Below the pieces are notes generated by a model that did not search any database, had not been told where the DNA came from, and saw only the letters and a list, made by a program, of their open reading frames with translations. From Microvirga tunisiensis (GTDB lineage: Bacteria > Pseudomonadota > Alphaproteobacteria > Rhizobiales > Beijerinckiaceae), in NCBI RefSeq assembly GCF_009296175.1, contig NZ_VOSK01000035.1, forward strand, positions 1 through 43,876: a stretch of DNA of 43,876 bases. The letters are read 5' to 3'. Numbering within the stretch: the first letter of the stretch is position 1; each line of letters opens with the position of its first letter. Of the stretch, positions 16,813-27,367 are shown in pieces. Both the position numbers and the translations under genes were made by a program.

Positions 16813-17385
16813 TTAGCCGCGCCGGCCTGCCGCGCGGCCGCCGAGGCCGACCTCGATCTCGAAGCTGTTGGCATAGGAGGCGGGAACCACGATGCCCTCT
16901 TCGATCACCGACACGGTCGTCCGGGACTGTCCGGCCGGGATCGCGGCCGCGACGTGGCGGGACCGGTTGGCGAAGACGGTCGAGCCGTCCTTCACGACGA
17001 TCTGGATCGGCACGTCGTAGCGTCCCGACGATCCGCCAACGCCCACAAGCGCCCGCGCCTCGACGCCGACCTTGACCAGAGTCGAGCCATCCGGCTGACC
17101 GATGCATTCGCGCGCCACCTCGCCCAGAGACACCTGGCTTCGGACGGAGCCGCCCTCCCCGCCCCCGCGGACCTGGATCGCGGCGCCCCCATCGACGATG
17201 TCGACGGTCGGGCAATAGACGTCCCGGATCTCGGCCGACTGGGCCGGCGCCTGGGTCGTTCCCGCCGTGAGCAGCATGTCGCCCACGCCGAAGCCGCCCT
17301 CTCCCGGCGCGCCGCAGCCCGTCAGGGCCGACAGGCCGAGCACAGCGAGCGTCCACCCGGCCTTCCGGCTCAATCCATCTCTCAT
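16813..17385 (-). CDS. Putative lipoprotein of unknown function
   Basis: A 190-aa protein whose N-terminus MRDGLSRKAG plus hydrophobic run ends in a clear lipobox, ALTGC, with the lipid-modified Cys24. The mature part is Gly/Val/Ser-rich and predicted beta-rich, with two further cysteines (in VYCPTV and ARECIG). I do not recognise a specific family. The ATG at 17385 is preferred: it has a GGTGGGGG site and gives a normal signal length. An ATG at 17409 would add 8 residues and would almost abut the upstream IalB gene. It is probably co-transcribed with that gene. Both are envelope proteins. Confidence 0.75.
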   Translation of the reverse strand: MRDGLSRKAGWTLAVLGLSALTGCGAPGEGGFGVGDMLLTAGTTQAPAQSAEIRDVYCPTVDIVDGGAAIQVRGGGEGGSVRSQVSLGEVARECIGQPDGSTLVKVGVEARALVGVGGSSGRYDVPIQIVVKDGSTVFANRSRHVAAAIPAGQSRTTVSVIEEGIVVPASYANSFEIEVGLGGRAAGRRG

Positions 17386-17412
17386 GTTCGCCCCCACCTT
17401 CTTGTTCATCTG

Positions 17413-17937
17413 TTACGGAAGGGCATCGAACCCGGCCGCGAATCCGTTCAGGGACACGGGAATCCCGATCCCCTCCTCAGGCGTCTGGAAGACGATGAAG
17501 GTGGCCGCCTGACCCGTCTTCATCTGGTTGATCAAGTTGTCTTCCATCACGACCTCGGCCACGCAGCCCGTGGCCAGGCAGCGCACGAACCCGGCGCGGC
17601 CGATATCCGTCTGGTCGATCTTGAGACCCAAGCCTGACGGCAACAGAATACCAAGAGGCGCGACGACGCGCAGGAGGCGGCTTTTACCGTCGGCGGTTTT
17701 CAACACAATAATGACGAGGGTGACGTTGGGGCGGTCCTCGGCGACGACGTTCTGCACGAGGGCGCATTGCTCGGCCGTCGCGCCCGCCGGCGTCTCGCAG
17801 CGCATCTGCCATTCCCCGTAGGTGTTCTTGACCATGCCCTGAGCGCCGGCGCCACTGGCCCCGAAAAGGGCCGACAGCCCCAGGATTGCCGCCGCACAAT
17901 GGCGAGCCCACCGCGATGCGCCCATCGGTTTCTCCAT
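17413..17937 (-). CDS. Invasion-associated locus B (IalB) family protein
   Basis: A 174-aa exported protein. A signal peptide (to about residue 32, SGAGAQG) is followed by GEWQMRCETPAG, the IalB opening, then two cysteines (EQCALVQ). Later there are VRCLATGCVAEV and a C-terminal GFAAGFDAL, the standard IalB family ending. The name comes from Bartonella, but the family is widespread in free-living alphaproteobacteria and its role is undefined. The start at 17937 or the ATG four codons later (17925) are both workable. The lipoprotein gene follows on the same strand. Confidence 0.88.
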   Translation of the reverse strand: MEKPMGASRWARHCAAAILGLSALFGASGAGAQGMVKNTYGEWQMRCETPAGATAEQCALVQNVVAEDRPNVTLVIIVLKTADGKSRLLRVVAPLGILLPSGLGLKIDQTDIGRAGFVRCLATGCVAEVVMEDNLINQMKTGQAATFIVFQTPEEGIGIPVSLNGFAAGFDALP

Positions 17938-18123
17938 TCAATAACCCTGCTGAAAGGGTCGCGGCCGGCCGCCGCTTCGGTCCATCTTTGGCCCGTTGGG
18001 ACCATGGCAGGGGGCGCGATGTCAAGCGAGAGGGGCTGTTTGGAGGGCCGAAATGATTTTTGGCGGTTATGACGCACAGTTTGGAACGCTTCTACCGTTG
18101 CGCTTGAGCGCGTCCTGTGATCT

Positions 18124-18137
18124 TTGACGCAGATCAA
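18124..18137 (+). promoter_or_regulatory. FNR/FixK-type box upstream of the cytochrome oxidase operon
   Basis: TTGAC-GCAG-ATCAA differs from the ideal TTGAT-N4-ATCAA palindrome at one position. It is a normal FixK/FNR/Anr target. It lies about 100 bases before the coxB ATG, a position suitable for control of that promoter. Whether it activates or represses cannot be read from the sequence. Confidence 0.6.
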
Positions 18138-18237
18138 AGGTGATGGCGCAAGCCGGGCACCGCCTTCCGCACGCCCGCGCCTTCCCCGATGCTTTCATGG
18201 CCATGCGCCACACATCTTTAGGAGCTTTGGAACGCCG

Positions 18238-20743
<2,506 letters not shown>

Positions 20744-20754
20744 CCAAAGCGAGC

Positions 20755-20775
20755 CGGGCGGCCCTATGCCGCCCG
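20755..20775 (+). other. GC hairpin between coxA and ctaB
   Basis: Perfect 8-bp stem CGGGCGGC / GCCGCCCG with a 5-base loop, 11 bases after the coxA stop. There is no T-run, so it looks like an mRNA-stability or processing element. Differential stability of coxB-coxA relative to the assembly genes would fit. Confidence 0.5.
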
Positions 20776-20876
20776 CTCCTCCCCAGAGGGCTTGCGATGA
20801 CAAGCCTTCCGGCGAGGAGCCGACAATCCGGAGGCCTTTTTGGCCTCGTCCCGGCATTTCGGAAGATCAATCAGTC

Positions 20877-21833
20877 ATGAGCACCATGTCGAACAGTTTG
20901 GCCGATAACCACGCAGAGCAACTTGCCACGGCAGGCCTCTCGCAGGGTGACGTGTCCGACTTCTTCGCCCTTCTCAAGCCGCGCGTGATGTTTCTCGTCG
21001 TGTTCACGGCGCTCGTCGGCATGGTCGTGAGCCATCCGGACGTTCATCCGGTCGTGGCGTTCGTGTCGCTGCTGATGATTGCCGTCGGCGGCGGCGCGTC
21101 AGGCTGCCTGAACATGTGGTGGGATGCGGATATCGACGCCATCATGATCCGCACCCGCAAGCGTCCGATCCCGGCCGGGAAGATCCAGCCGGGTGAGGCT
21201 CTGGCGTTCGGCGTGACGCTCTCCGTCGGCTCGGTGATCATTCTCGGTCTCGTCAGCAACTGGCTTGCGGCCGGGCTGCTCGCCTTCACGATCTTCTTCT
21301 ACGTGGTCGTCTATTCCATGTGGCTGAAGCGCTCGACGCCGCAGAACATCGTCATCGGCGGTGCGGCGGGCGCCCTCCCCCCGATCGTCGCGCAGGCTGC
21401 CGTCACCGGTCATGTCGCGTGGGACAGCGTCGTGCTGTTCGCCATCATCTTCATGTGGACGCCGCCCCATTTCTGGGCCCTGGCCCTGGTGAAGTCGGGC
21501 GATTACGAGCGCGCCGGCATTCCCATGATGCCGAACGTCGCCGGCCCCGATTCCACACGCTTCCAGATCCTGGCCTATACCGTTCTCCTGGCCCCGCTCG
21601 GCCTGGCCCCGGTGGCTCTCGGCTTCGGCGGGCTGGCCTATGCCATCATCGCGCTGATTGGAGGCCTCGGCATGCTGGCGCTCGCGGTGCAGGTCTATCG
21701 CGTACGCCAGGACGAGCCCGCCATGCGCGTGGCCCAGCAACTCTTCGGCTTCTCGATCCTCTATCTCTTCCTGCTCTTCGCGACCCTTCTCGCGGAGCAT
21801 GGCTTCGGCTTCTTCCGGCCGGTCTTCGGGTGA
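20877..21833 (+). CDS. ctaB: Protoheme IX farnesyltransferase (haem O synthase)
   Basis: A membrane prenyltransferase that adds a farnesyl group to haem b, the first step to haem a for the aa3 oxidase. It is 318 aa with about nine transmembrane helices. The UbiA-type motif [12 protein letters not shown] followed by [10 protein letters not shown] is complete (about 79-100). A second polar loop holds [15 protein letters not shown]. The ATG at 20877 (MSTMSNSL) opens a normal-length protein. The upstream frame runs through the coxA 3' end and is not coding. It lies 133 bp after coxA. Confidence 0.95.
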   Translation: MSTMSNSLADNHAEQLATAGLSQGDVSDFFALLKPRVMFLVVFTALVGMVVSHPDVHPVVAFVSLLMIAVGGGASGCLNMWWDADIDAIMIRTRKRPIPAGKIQPGEALAFGVTLSVGSVIILGLVSNWLAAGLLAFTIFFYVVVYSMWLKRSTPQNIVIGGAAGALPPIVAQAAVTGHVAWDSVVLFAIIFMWTPPHFWALALVKSGDYERAGIPMMPNVAGPDSTRFQILAYTVLLAPLGLAPVALGFGGLAYAIIALIGGLGMLALAVQVYRVRQDEPAMRVAQQLFGFSILYLFLLFATLLAEHGFGFFRPVFG

Positions 21834-21837
21834 TCGG

Positions 21838-21999
21838 ATGGCCGGTAACAAAGCTCCTCATAGCCTGACCCCCGAGGAACAGAAGCGCCGTCGCAAGCGT
21901 TCGCTTGCTCTGGCGCTCATTCTCGGTGCCCTCGTGCTGATTTTCTACGTGGTCACGATCGCAAAGCTTGGGCCGGGCGTCATGCAGCGGCCTCTGTGA
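21838..21999 (+). CDS. CoxF-like small membrane protein
   Basis: A 53-aa protein in the slot where alphaproteobacteria carry coxF, between ctaB and ctaG. The N-terminal half is strongly basic (EEQKRRRKRS). One transmembrane helix (about 22-43) follows, and the C-terminus is GPGVMQRPL. It starts 4 bp after the ctaB stop, and ctaG begins 10 bp after its own stop. The function of such proteins in oxidase biogenesis is not established. Recognition rests on size, topology and position. Confidence 0.75.
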   Translation: MAGNKAPHSLTPEEQKRRRKRSLALALILGALVLIFYVVTIAKLGPGVMQRPL

Positions 22000-22009
22000 G
22001 ATTGAATCG

Positions 22010-22600
22010 ATGGCAGAAACCTCCAACCTTCAACGCAAGATGCACCGCACGGCCTTCGCCTGCGTCGGCGTCGCCGTGGGAATGGTCGGCCTCGCGTATG
22101 CTTCCGTGCCGCTCTACGATCTCTTCTGCAAGGTCACCGGCTTCGGCGGCACCCCGATTGTCCGCGATGCCAACGGCTCGGAGGTCATGGACCGGACGAT
22201 TGCCGTCCGCTTCGATTCCAATGTCGCGCCCGGCCTGAACTGGCGCTTCGCGCCGGAGAAGCCGGAGGTCAAGGTCAAGCTCGGCGAGACCACGACGGTC
22301 TATTACAAGGTCACCAATACCGGCGACAAGGCGAGCACGGGCATCGCCACCTACAACGTGCAGCCCGATCTCGCCGGGACCTATTTCTCCAAGCTCGAAT
22401 GCTTCTGCTTCACCGAGCAGACCCTGCAGCCGGGCGAGACCCTGGAATCAGCGGTCGTATTCTACGTCGATCCCCGCCTCGTGCAGGATCCCGACGTGAA
22501 GGACCTGACCTCTCTCACCCTCTCCTACACCTACTTCCCCTCCAAGGGGGGCAAGCCGGTGGCGGAGGTGACATCATCCACCAAACCCATTGCGCAATAA
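22010..22600 (+). CDS. ctaG: Cytochrome c oxidase assembly protein CtaG/Cox11
   Basis: A 196-aa copper chaperone that loads CuB into subunit I. One N-terminal transmembrane helix (about 16-34, ending YASVPLYDLFCKVTGFGG) precedes a periplasmic immunoglobulin-like domain. The copper-binding motif CFCF is present in KLECFCFTEQ, with a further conserved Cys in DLFCK. FVDPR is represented as YVDPRL. The ATG at 22010 follows coxF by 10 bp. It is the alphaproteobacterial Cox11 type, distinct from the Bacillus CtaG. Confidence 0.95.
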   Translation: MAETSNLQRKMHRTAFACVGVAVGMVGLAYASVPLYDLFCKVTGFGGTPIVRDANGSEVMDRTIAVRFDSNVAPGLNWRFAPEKPEVKVKLGETTTVYYKVTNTGDKASTGIATYNVQPDLAGTYFSKLECFCFTEQTLQPGETLESAVVFYVDPRLVQDPDVKDLTSLTLSYTYFPSKGGKPVAEVTSSTKPIAQ

Positions 22601-22668
22601 GGGACGTGACAAGCTGGGCGGAAACGTCTTAAAGCGAGTTCACATTCGAGGCACGGAGACGACACGAA

Positions 22669-23526
22669 ATGGCCGAGGCCCACGCCAAGAACCACGACTA
22701 CCACATTCTTGAACCGAGCCCGTGGCCGCTCATCGGCGCGGTCAGTGCCTTCCTGATGGCATCCGGGTTCGTGACCTGGTGGAAGGACATCGCCATCGCC
22801 GGGATGCATCTCGGTCCGTTCATCTTCGGCGCGGGCATCATCGGCGTGCTCTACACCATGCTCAGCTGGTGGACCGACGTGGTGCGCGAGGCCAATACCG
22901 GCTACCACACCCGCGTGGTCCAGCTTCACCACCGCTACGGCATGATCATGTTCATCGCCTCGGAGGTGATGTTCTTCGCTGCCTGGTTCTGGGCCTATTT
23001 CGATGCCGCCCTCTATGCCGGCGACCCGCAGCTCTATGCCCGCGTCGAGGCTCTCGGCGGCGTCTGGCCGCCCAAGGGCATCGAGACCTTCGATCCCTGG
23101 CACCTGCCGCTCCTCAACACCCTGATCCTGCTCACCTCCGGCACCACGGTCACCTGGGCGCACCACGCGCTGCTGGAGAACGACCGTCAGGGGCTCAAGG
23201 CGGGCCTGTGGCTCACGGTGATCCTGGGCCTGATCTTCACCTGCGTTCAGGCTTACGAGTACAGCCACGCCACCTTCGGCTTCAAAGGCAACATCTACGG
23301 CGCCACCTTCTTCATGGCGACGGGCTTCCACGGCGCGCACGTGATCATCGGGACGATCTTCCTGGCCGTCTGCCTGCTGCGCACCTATCGCGGCGACTTC
23401 ACGCCCAAGCAGCACCTCGGCTTCGAGTTCGCGGCCTGGTACTGGCACTTCGTCGACGTGGTGTGGCTCTTCCTCTTCGCCGCCATCTACGTCTGGGGCT
23501 TCGGCGGCCACGCAGCCGGCCACTAA
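22669..23526 (+). CDS. coxC: Cytochrome c oxidase subunit III
   Basis: A 285-aa integral membrane subunit with seven transmembrane helices that stabilises the oxidase core and its oxygen path. Landmarks are [13 protein letters not shown] at the start, [21 protein letters not shown] at about 84-104, [13 protein letters not shown], and [14 protein letters not shown] near the end. It comes 68 bp after ctaG and is followed by a strong terminator, which marks the end of the main cox transcript. Confidence 0.96.
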   Translation: MAEAHAKNHDYHILEPSPWPLIGAVSAFLMASGFVTWWKDIAIAGMHLGPFIFGAGIIGVLYTMLSWWTDVVREANTGYHTRVVQLHHRYGMIMFIASEVMFFAAWFWAYFDAALYAGDPQLYARVEALGGVWPPKGIETFDPWHLPLLNTLILLTSGTTVTWAHHALLENDRQGLKAGLWLTVILGLIFTCVQAYEYSHATFGFKGNIYGATFFMATGFHGAHVIIGTIFLAVCLLRTYRGDFTPKQHLGFEFAAWYWHFVDVVWLFLFAAIYVWGFGGHAAGH

Positions 23527-23550
23527 GTCGCTCAGTACAACAAACTCAGC

Positions 23551-23583
23551 AAGGGCGGCTCCTACAGCCGCCCTTCGCTTTTT
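23551..23583 (+). terminator. Intrinsic terminator after coxC
   Basis: Perfect 10-bp stem AAGGGCGGCT / AGCCGCCCTT with a 5-base loop, followed by CGC and TTTTT. It lies 24 bases after the coxC stop. DUF983 and SURF1 downstream must be reached by read-through or have a promoter of their own. Confidence 0.85.
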
Positions 23584-23643
23584 GGGCTCCCCGGCACCAT
23601 TGGCTCGGGAGTTCGTTGACCGGCAACCGTTTGGAGAAAAGCC

Positions 23644-24015
23644 GTGGCACACGATCCTTCCGCCCCTTCGCCCATCATCACCGGCCTCAAGGGCCTGTGC
23701 CCCCGCTGCGGCAAGGGACATGTGTTCAAGGGCTATCTGAAGGTTCAGACGAAATGCGAGGTCTGCGGCCTCGATCTCGCCTTCGCCGATACCGGCGACG
23801 GCCCGGCCTTCTTCGTCATGTCCATCGTCGGCATCGTGGTGGTGGCGCTCGCCCTCTGGGCCGAGTTCGCCTATTCCCCGCCGATCTGGCTCCATCTCGT
23901 CATGTGGTCCACTCTCAGCATCGTCTTGAGCCTCGCCCTCGTCCGTCCGCTGAAGGGCGTTCTGGTCGGCCTGCAATACCACCACAAGGCCGAGGAAGGG
24001 CGCTTCCAGAAGTGA
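23644..24015 (+). CDS. DUF983 zinc-ribbon membrane protein
   Basis: A 123-aa protein of the DUF983 family, often found next to oxidase genes in alphaproteobacteria. Two CxxC pairs, CPRC (about 20-23) and CEVC (about 39-42), form a probable zinc ribbon. Two transmembrane helices follow (about 57-76 and 82-102). The start is GTG at 23644, about 8 bases after GGAGAAA. The TGA overlaps the SURF1 ATG as TGATG, so the two are translationally coupled. A role in cytochrome oxidase biogenesis is inference from context. Confidence 0.85.
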   Translation: MAHDPSAPSPIITGLKGLCPRCGKGHVFKGYLKVQTKCEVCGLDLAFADTGDGPAFFVMSIVGIVVVALALWAEFAYSPPIWLHLVMWSTLSIVLSLALVRPLKGVLVGLQYHHKAEEGRFQK

Positions 24016-24746
24016 TGGCCGCCTCCCACAAGGCCCGCTCGCTGATCGTTCCCGGATTGGCGGCGCTGGTCGCCCTCGCCATCCTGATCGGCCTGGGCAC
24101 CTGGCAGCTCCAGCGCAAGGCGTGGAAGGAAGACCTGATCGCGCAGATCGGGGCCCGGGCCTATGGCGAGCCCGGCGCCATCGTCCCGGAGGCGGACTGG
24201 GCCTCCTGGCGCGCCGATCAGGACGAGTTCCGCAAGGTGCGGCTGACCGGCTCCTTCCTGCACCCGTTCGAAGCCCCCGTTTACGGCCTCGCCCCCGGCG
24301 AGCGCCAGGGCGCGCCGATCCAGGGCTATTACCTGATCACGCCCCTGAAGCTCGCGAACGGCTCCATCGTGATGGTCAACCGAGGCTTCGTGCCCACGGA
24401 CCTGCGCGACCCGGCCCGGCGCCCGGAGAGCCAGCCGCAGGGCGAGGTGACGGTCACCGGCCTCGTGCGTGCGCCCGAAGCCCGCAATCCCTTCACGCCC
24501 AGCGACGATCCCGCCCGGAACCAGTGGTTCGCGCGCGACCCCCAGGCGATTGCAGCGGCCCACAATCTCGAACGTGTCGCGCCCTTCCTGATCGACGCGG
24601 ATGCCAGTCCCAACCCGGGCGGCTGGCCGCGGGGCGGCCAGACCCCGCTCACCCTGCCGAACAACCATCTGCAATACGCGGTCACCTGGTTCGGCATCGC
24701 GCTGACCCTGATCGGCGTCTTTACCGCCTTCGCCTGGGGCGGTTGA
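24015..24746 (+). CDS. SURF1-family oxidase assembly protein
   Basis: A 243-aa haem a chaperone for oxidase assembly. The two-helix topology of the family is present: an N-terminal helix (about 10-28) running into LGTWQLQRKAWKEDLI, and a C-terminal helix (about 218-238). The soluble part between them includes VRLTGSFLH, GYYLITPL and MVNRGFVP, all typical. The start overlaps the DUF983 stop. It converges with the next gene, with 11 bp between stops. Confidence 0.93.
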   Translation: MAASHKARSLIVPGLAALVALAILIGLGTWQLQRKAWKEDLIAQIGARAYGEPGAIVPEADWASWRADQDEFRKVRLTGSFLHPFEAPVYGLAPGERQGAPIQGYYLITPLKLANGSIVMVNRGFVPTDLRDPARRPESQPQGEVTVTGLVRAPEARNPFTPSDDPARNQWFARDPQAIAAAHNLERVAPFLIDADASPNPGGWPRGGQTPLTLPNNHLQYAVTWFGIALTLIGVFTAFAWGG

Positions 24747-24757
24747 AGGGACCGGGT

Positions 24758-25108
24758 TCAGCCGAGTTGAAATAGGACGAAGAGGCCGAAGCCGAGGATG
24801 ATCAGTCCGGCGCTGACGACCTTGGCGACGAACAGCCACGCCAGAAGAGCCTCGTTCTCGGCCTTCCGCTCCGCGCGCTCGGCGCGGGTCATGCCTTCCT
24901 GAGCCTTGAATTGCTGCGCATAGAGGGACGTCGTCATGTCGTTGCTGGTGGCACCATCTTTTTCGAGTTCGATGCGCTGGGCCATGACGCCGACGATAAG
25001 TCCGAGAATGCCCAATCCAAGGAAGCCCGCGAGCAGGAACGCGCCCACGACCACCCCCGCCAGCACGCCGACCAGAACGGGTAGCAGGATCCAGTCGATC
25101 CGGGTCAT
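24758..25108 (-). CDS. Small membrane protein of unknown function
   Basis: A 116-aa protein I do not recognise. A long hydrophobic region, glycine- and valine-rich, spans about residues 6-44 and could hold two helices. A charged middle (about 45-90) follows, with a run of Arg/Glu (RAERAERKAENEA) that looks helical. One helix ends the protein (about 92-113). The ATG at 25108 is chosen over a GTG two codons upstream. Composition and codon use match the neighbours, and the frame is open only here, which supports a real gene. It is convergent with SURF1 and divergent from the GNAT gene. Confidence 0.65.
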   Translation of the reverse strand: MTRIDWILLPVLVGVLAGVVVGAFLLAGFLGLGILGLIVGVMAQRIELEKDGATSNDMTTSLYAQQFKAQEGMTRAERAERKAENEALLAWLFVAKVVSAGLIILGFGLFVLFQLG

Positions 25109-25280
25109 GCGCACGGGCGAAAGCCTCTCCGAACGAGACGAGCTTGGCTTATGATCCTCTGTAATATACCATGCCTCGCATGTTCACGCTCGTCATGACC
25201 GTAACCCATCTCACGATGGGCCTTGCAGGGCGCACGGGAGAGGCTTTGCGCGGTTAGACAAGCGTCGAGCATTCCCGGCA

Positions 25281-25304
25281 AGCCCTGCGGAGACGAGCAG
25301 GGCT
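25281..25304. other. Hairpin in the gap before the GNAT gene
   Basis: Perfect 8-bp stem AGCCCTGC / GCAGGGCT with an 8-base loop and no T-run. It lies 46 bases before the GNAT start, in an otherwise featureless gap (25109-25349) between divergent genes. Confidence 0.35.
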
Positions 25305-25349
25305 TCTCGAAGGTTCGGTTCGCCTCCGCCTCATCCAGAGGAGAGCGAC

Positions 25350-25877
25350 ATGAACGCAGAACCAGCTGTCCATCCGCCCAATCCCACCGACGACGTCGTT
25401 ATCCGTGCGGCGCGTCCTATCGATTGTGAAGGAATCGCCGCGCTGGGGAATATGCCCGGCTATCGCTGGGGCACTTTGCGCCTGCCCTATCAAAGCCCCG
25501 AAGAGACCCGCAAACGGCTTGAAGGCAATGGCCCCAACAATGTCAGTCTCGTGGTAGAGAAGAACGGCCGGATCATCGGTCTGGGCGGTTTCGAGCGCCT
25601 GCCCGGCCGCCGCTCCCATGCGGCCTATCTCGGCATGGGTCTGCATGACGACTTTCGCGGCCAAGGCATCGGCTCCCGGCTTTTGCGCGAAATCATCATG
25701 ATCGCCGACGACTGGCTGAACCTGCGCCGGATCGAGCTCACGGTCTATGTGGACAACGCGCCGGCCATCGCGCTCTACAAGCGTAACGGTTTCGAGATCG
25801 AAGGCACCCACCGGGATTTCGCCTTCCGGGGCGGGGTCTTCGTCGATGCCTATGCCATGGCGCGGATAAAACCGTGA
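25350..25877 (+). CDS. GNAT-family N-acetyltransferase
   Basis: A 175-aa Gcn5-related acetyltransferase. The acetyl-CoA pyrophosphate loop is RGQGIGSRLL (about 108-117), preceded by the beta4 strand AAYLGMGLHDDF. Strand ELTVYVDNAPAIALYKRNGF is the usual motif B region. It resembles the RimI/PhnO-like branch, but the substrate is unknown. AGGAGA lies 6 bases before the ATG. Its TGA comes 74 bp before the thrC start, so the two may share a transcript. Confidence 0.88.
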   Translation: MNAEPAVHPPNPTDDVVIRAARPIDCEGIAALGNMPGYRWGTLRLPYQSPEETRKRLEGNGPNNVSLVVEKNGRIIGLGGFERLPGRRSHAAYLGMGLHDDFRGQGIGSRLLREIIMIADDWLNLRRIELTVYVDNAPAIALYKRNGFEIEGTHRDFAFRGGVFVDAYAMARIKP

Positions 25878-25883
25878 AATCTG

Positions 25884-25912
25884 CGACCGGATGCGGCTTG
25901 CCGCAACCGGTC
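25884..25912. repeat. Short imperfect inverted repeat between the GNAT gene and thrC
   Basis: Arms ACCGG-GCGGC and GCCGC-CCGGT around a TT centre. It is similar in style to the other intergenic palindromes of the window, but it is not a clear copy of any of them. Confidence 0.4.
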
Positions 25913-25951
25913 CATACCCATAATGTCCGGCCGATTTCCAGGAGATCGAAC

Positions 25952-27367
25952 GTGCTCCATGTCTCGACCCGGGGGGAAGCCCCCGCGCTCGGTTTCGCCG
26001 ATGCCCTGCTGACCGGTCTTGCCCGGGACGGCGGCCTCTACCTGCCGGAAAGCTGGCCGACCCTGGCCCGGGAGACGATCCGGGGCTTTGCCGGCAAGCC
26101 CTATGCGGACGCCGCGAAGGCCGTGCTCGGGCCGCTCGTCGACGGCGACATCCCCGAGGCCACGCTCGGACGCATGATCGACGAGTCCTACGCGTCGTTC
26201 CGGCATGCGGCCGTCTGCCCGCTGACCCAGATCGGCGACAATCTCTTCGTGCTCGAGCTGTTCCACGGCCCCACGCTCGCCTTCAAGGACGTGGCGATGC
26301 AGCTTTTGGGCCGCCTCATGGATCACGTGCTCAAGGCCCGTGGAGCGCGGGCCACCATCGTCGGCGCCACCTCTGGCGATACCGGCAGCGCCGCGGTCGA
26401 GGCGTTCAAGGGCCTGGATCAGGTCGACATCTTCATCCTCTACCCCCATGGCCGCGTCTCGGACGTGCAGCGCCGGCAGATGACGACAGTAGCCTCGCCG
26501 AACGTGCATGCGCTCGCCGTCGAGGGCAACTTCGACGATTGCCAGAACATGGTGAAGGGCATGTTCAACCATGCCCGCTTCCGCGACGAGCTGCAGCTCT
26601 CCGGTGTGAACTCCATCAACTGGGCCCGCGTCGCCGCGCAGGCGGTCTATTACTTCACCGCCGCCGTCGCGCTCGGGTCGCCCTACCGCCCGGTTTCCTT
26701 CTCCGTGCCCACCGGCAATTTCGGCGACATTCTCGCCGGCTGGGCCGCCAAGCGGATGGGCCTTCCCGTCGAGCAGCTGATGATCGGCACCAATGCCAAC
26801 GACATCCTGGCCCGCACGCTGGGCTCCGGTTCCTATGAGATCAAGGGCGTGCAGCCCACGACCTCGCCGTCCATGGACATCCAGATCTCGTCCAATTTCG
26901 AGCGCCTGCTGTTCGAGGCCTATGGCCGCGACGGCGGAGCGATCCGGCGCCTGATGGCGAACCTCAATCAGTCGCACGCTTTCATGATCGACGCACAGCC
27001 GCTGTCGCGCATCCGCGAGGAGTTCTCGGCTCGGGCCGTGAACGAGGACAGCGTCGTCGCCGAAATGGCCGAGACCTACCGCACGACCGGCTACGTGCTC
27101 GATCCGCACAGCGCCGTCGGCACCCGCGCCGGACGCGCCTTGCTCAATGAGAATCCCGAAACTCCCGTGGTGGCGCTTTCCACCGCTCATCCGGCCAAGT
27201 TCCCGGATGCGGTCGAGCGCGCGACGGGCGTTCGCCCCGCACTTCCGCCGCACATGGCTGATCTGATGGAGCGCAAGGAGAGCTTCACGGTTCTTCCCAA
27301 CGACCAGGCTGCGGTCGAGCGCTTCATCCGCGAGCGCGCGCGGGCGGTCAAAGGCGCTGCCGCATGA
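25952..27367 (+). CDS. thrC: Threonine synthase
   Basis: A PLP enzyme that converts O-phosphohomoserine to threonine, 471 aa. The PLP lysine is Lys112 in LFHGPTLAFKDVAMQ, followed by GATSGDTGSAA (about 134-144). The glycine-rich phosphate loop comes later, in VPTGNFGDILAG. The start is GTG at 25952 with CAGGAGA 8 bases upstream; the longer frame is not supported. The TGA overlaps the ATG of the M16 peptidase as ATGA. The matching homoserine kinase gene (thrB) is about 8 kb away on the other strand. Confidence 0.96.
   Translation: MLHVSTRGEAPALGFADALLTGLARDGGLYLPESWPTLARETIRGFAGKPYADAAKAVLGPLVDGDIPEATLGRMIDESYASFRHAAVCPLTQIGDNLFVLELFHGPTLAFKDVAMQLLGRLMDHVLKARGARATIVGATSGDTGSAAVEAFKGLDQVDIFILYPHGRVSDVQRRQMTTVASPNVHALAVEGNFDDCQNMVKGMFNHARFRDELQLSGVNSINWARVAAQAVYYFTAAVALGSPYRPVSFSVPTGNFGDILAGWAAKRMGLPVEQLMIGTNANDILARTLGSGSYEIKGVQPTTSPSMDIQISSNFERLLFEAYGRDGGAIRRLMANLNQSHAFMIDAQPLSRIREEFSARAVNEDSVVAEMAETYRTTGYVLDPHSAVGTRAGRALLNENPETPVVALSTAHPAKFPDAVERATGVRPALPPHMADLMERKESFTVLPNDQAAVERFIRERARAVKGAAA

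Noticed and set aside
20831..20848. Terminator after coxA from GAGGCC-TTTTT-GGCCTC
   Set aside because: The T's form the loop and no T-run follows the stem. It lies close to the ctaB start within an evident operon.
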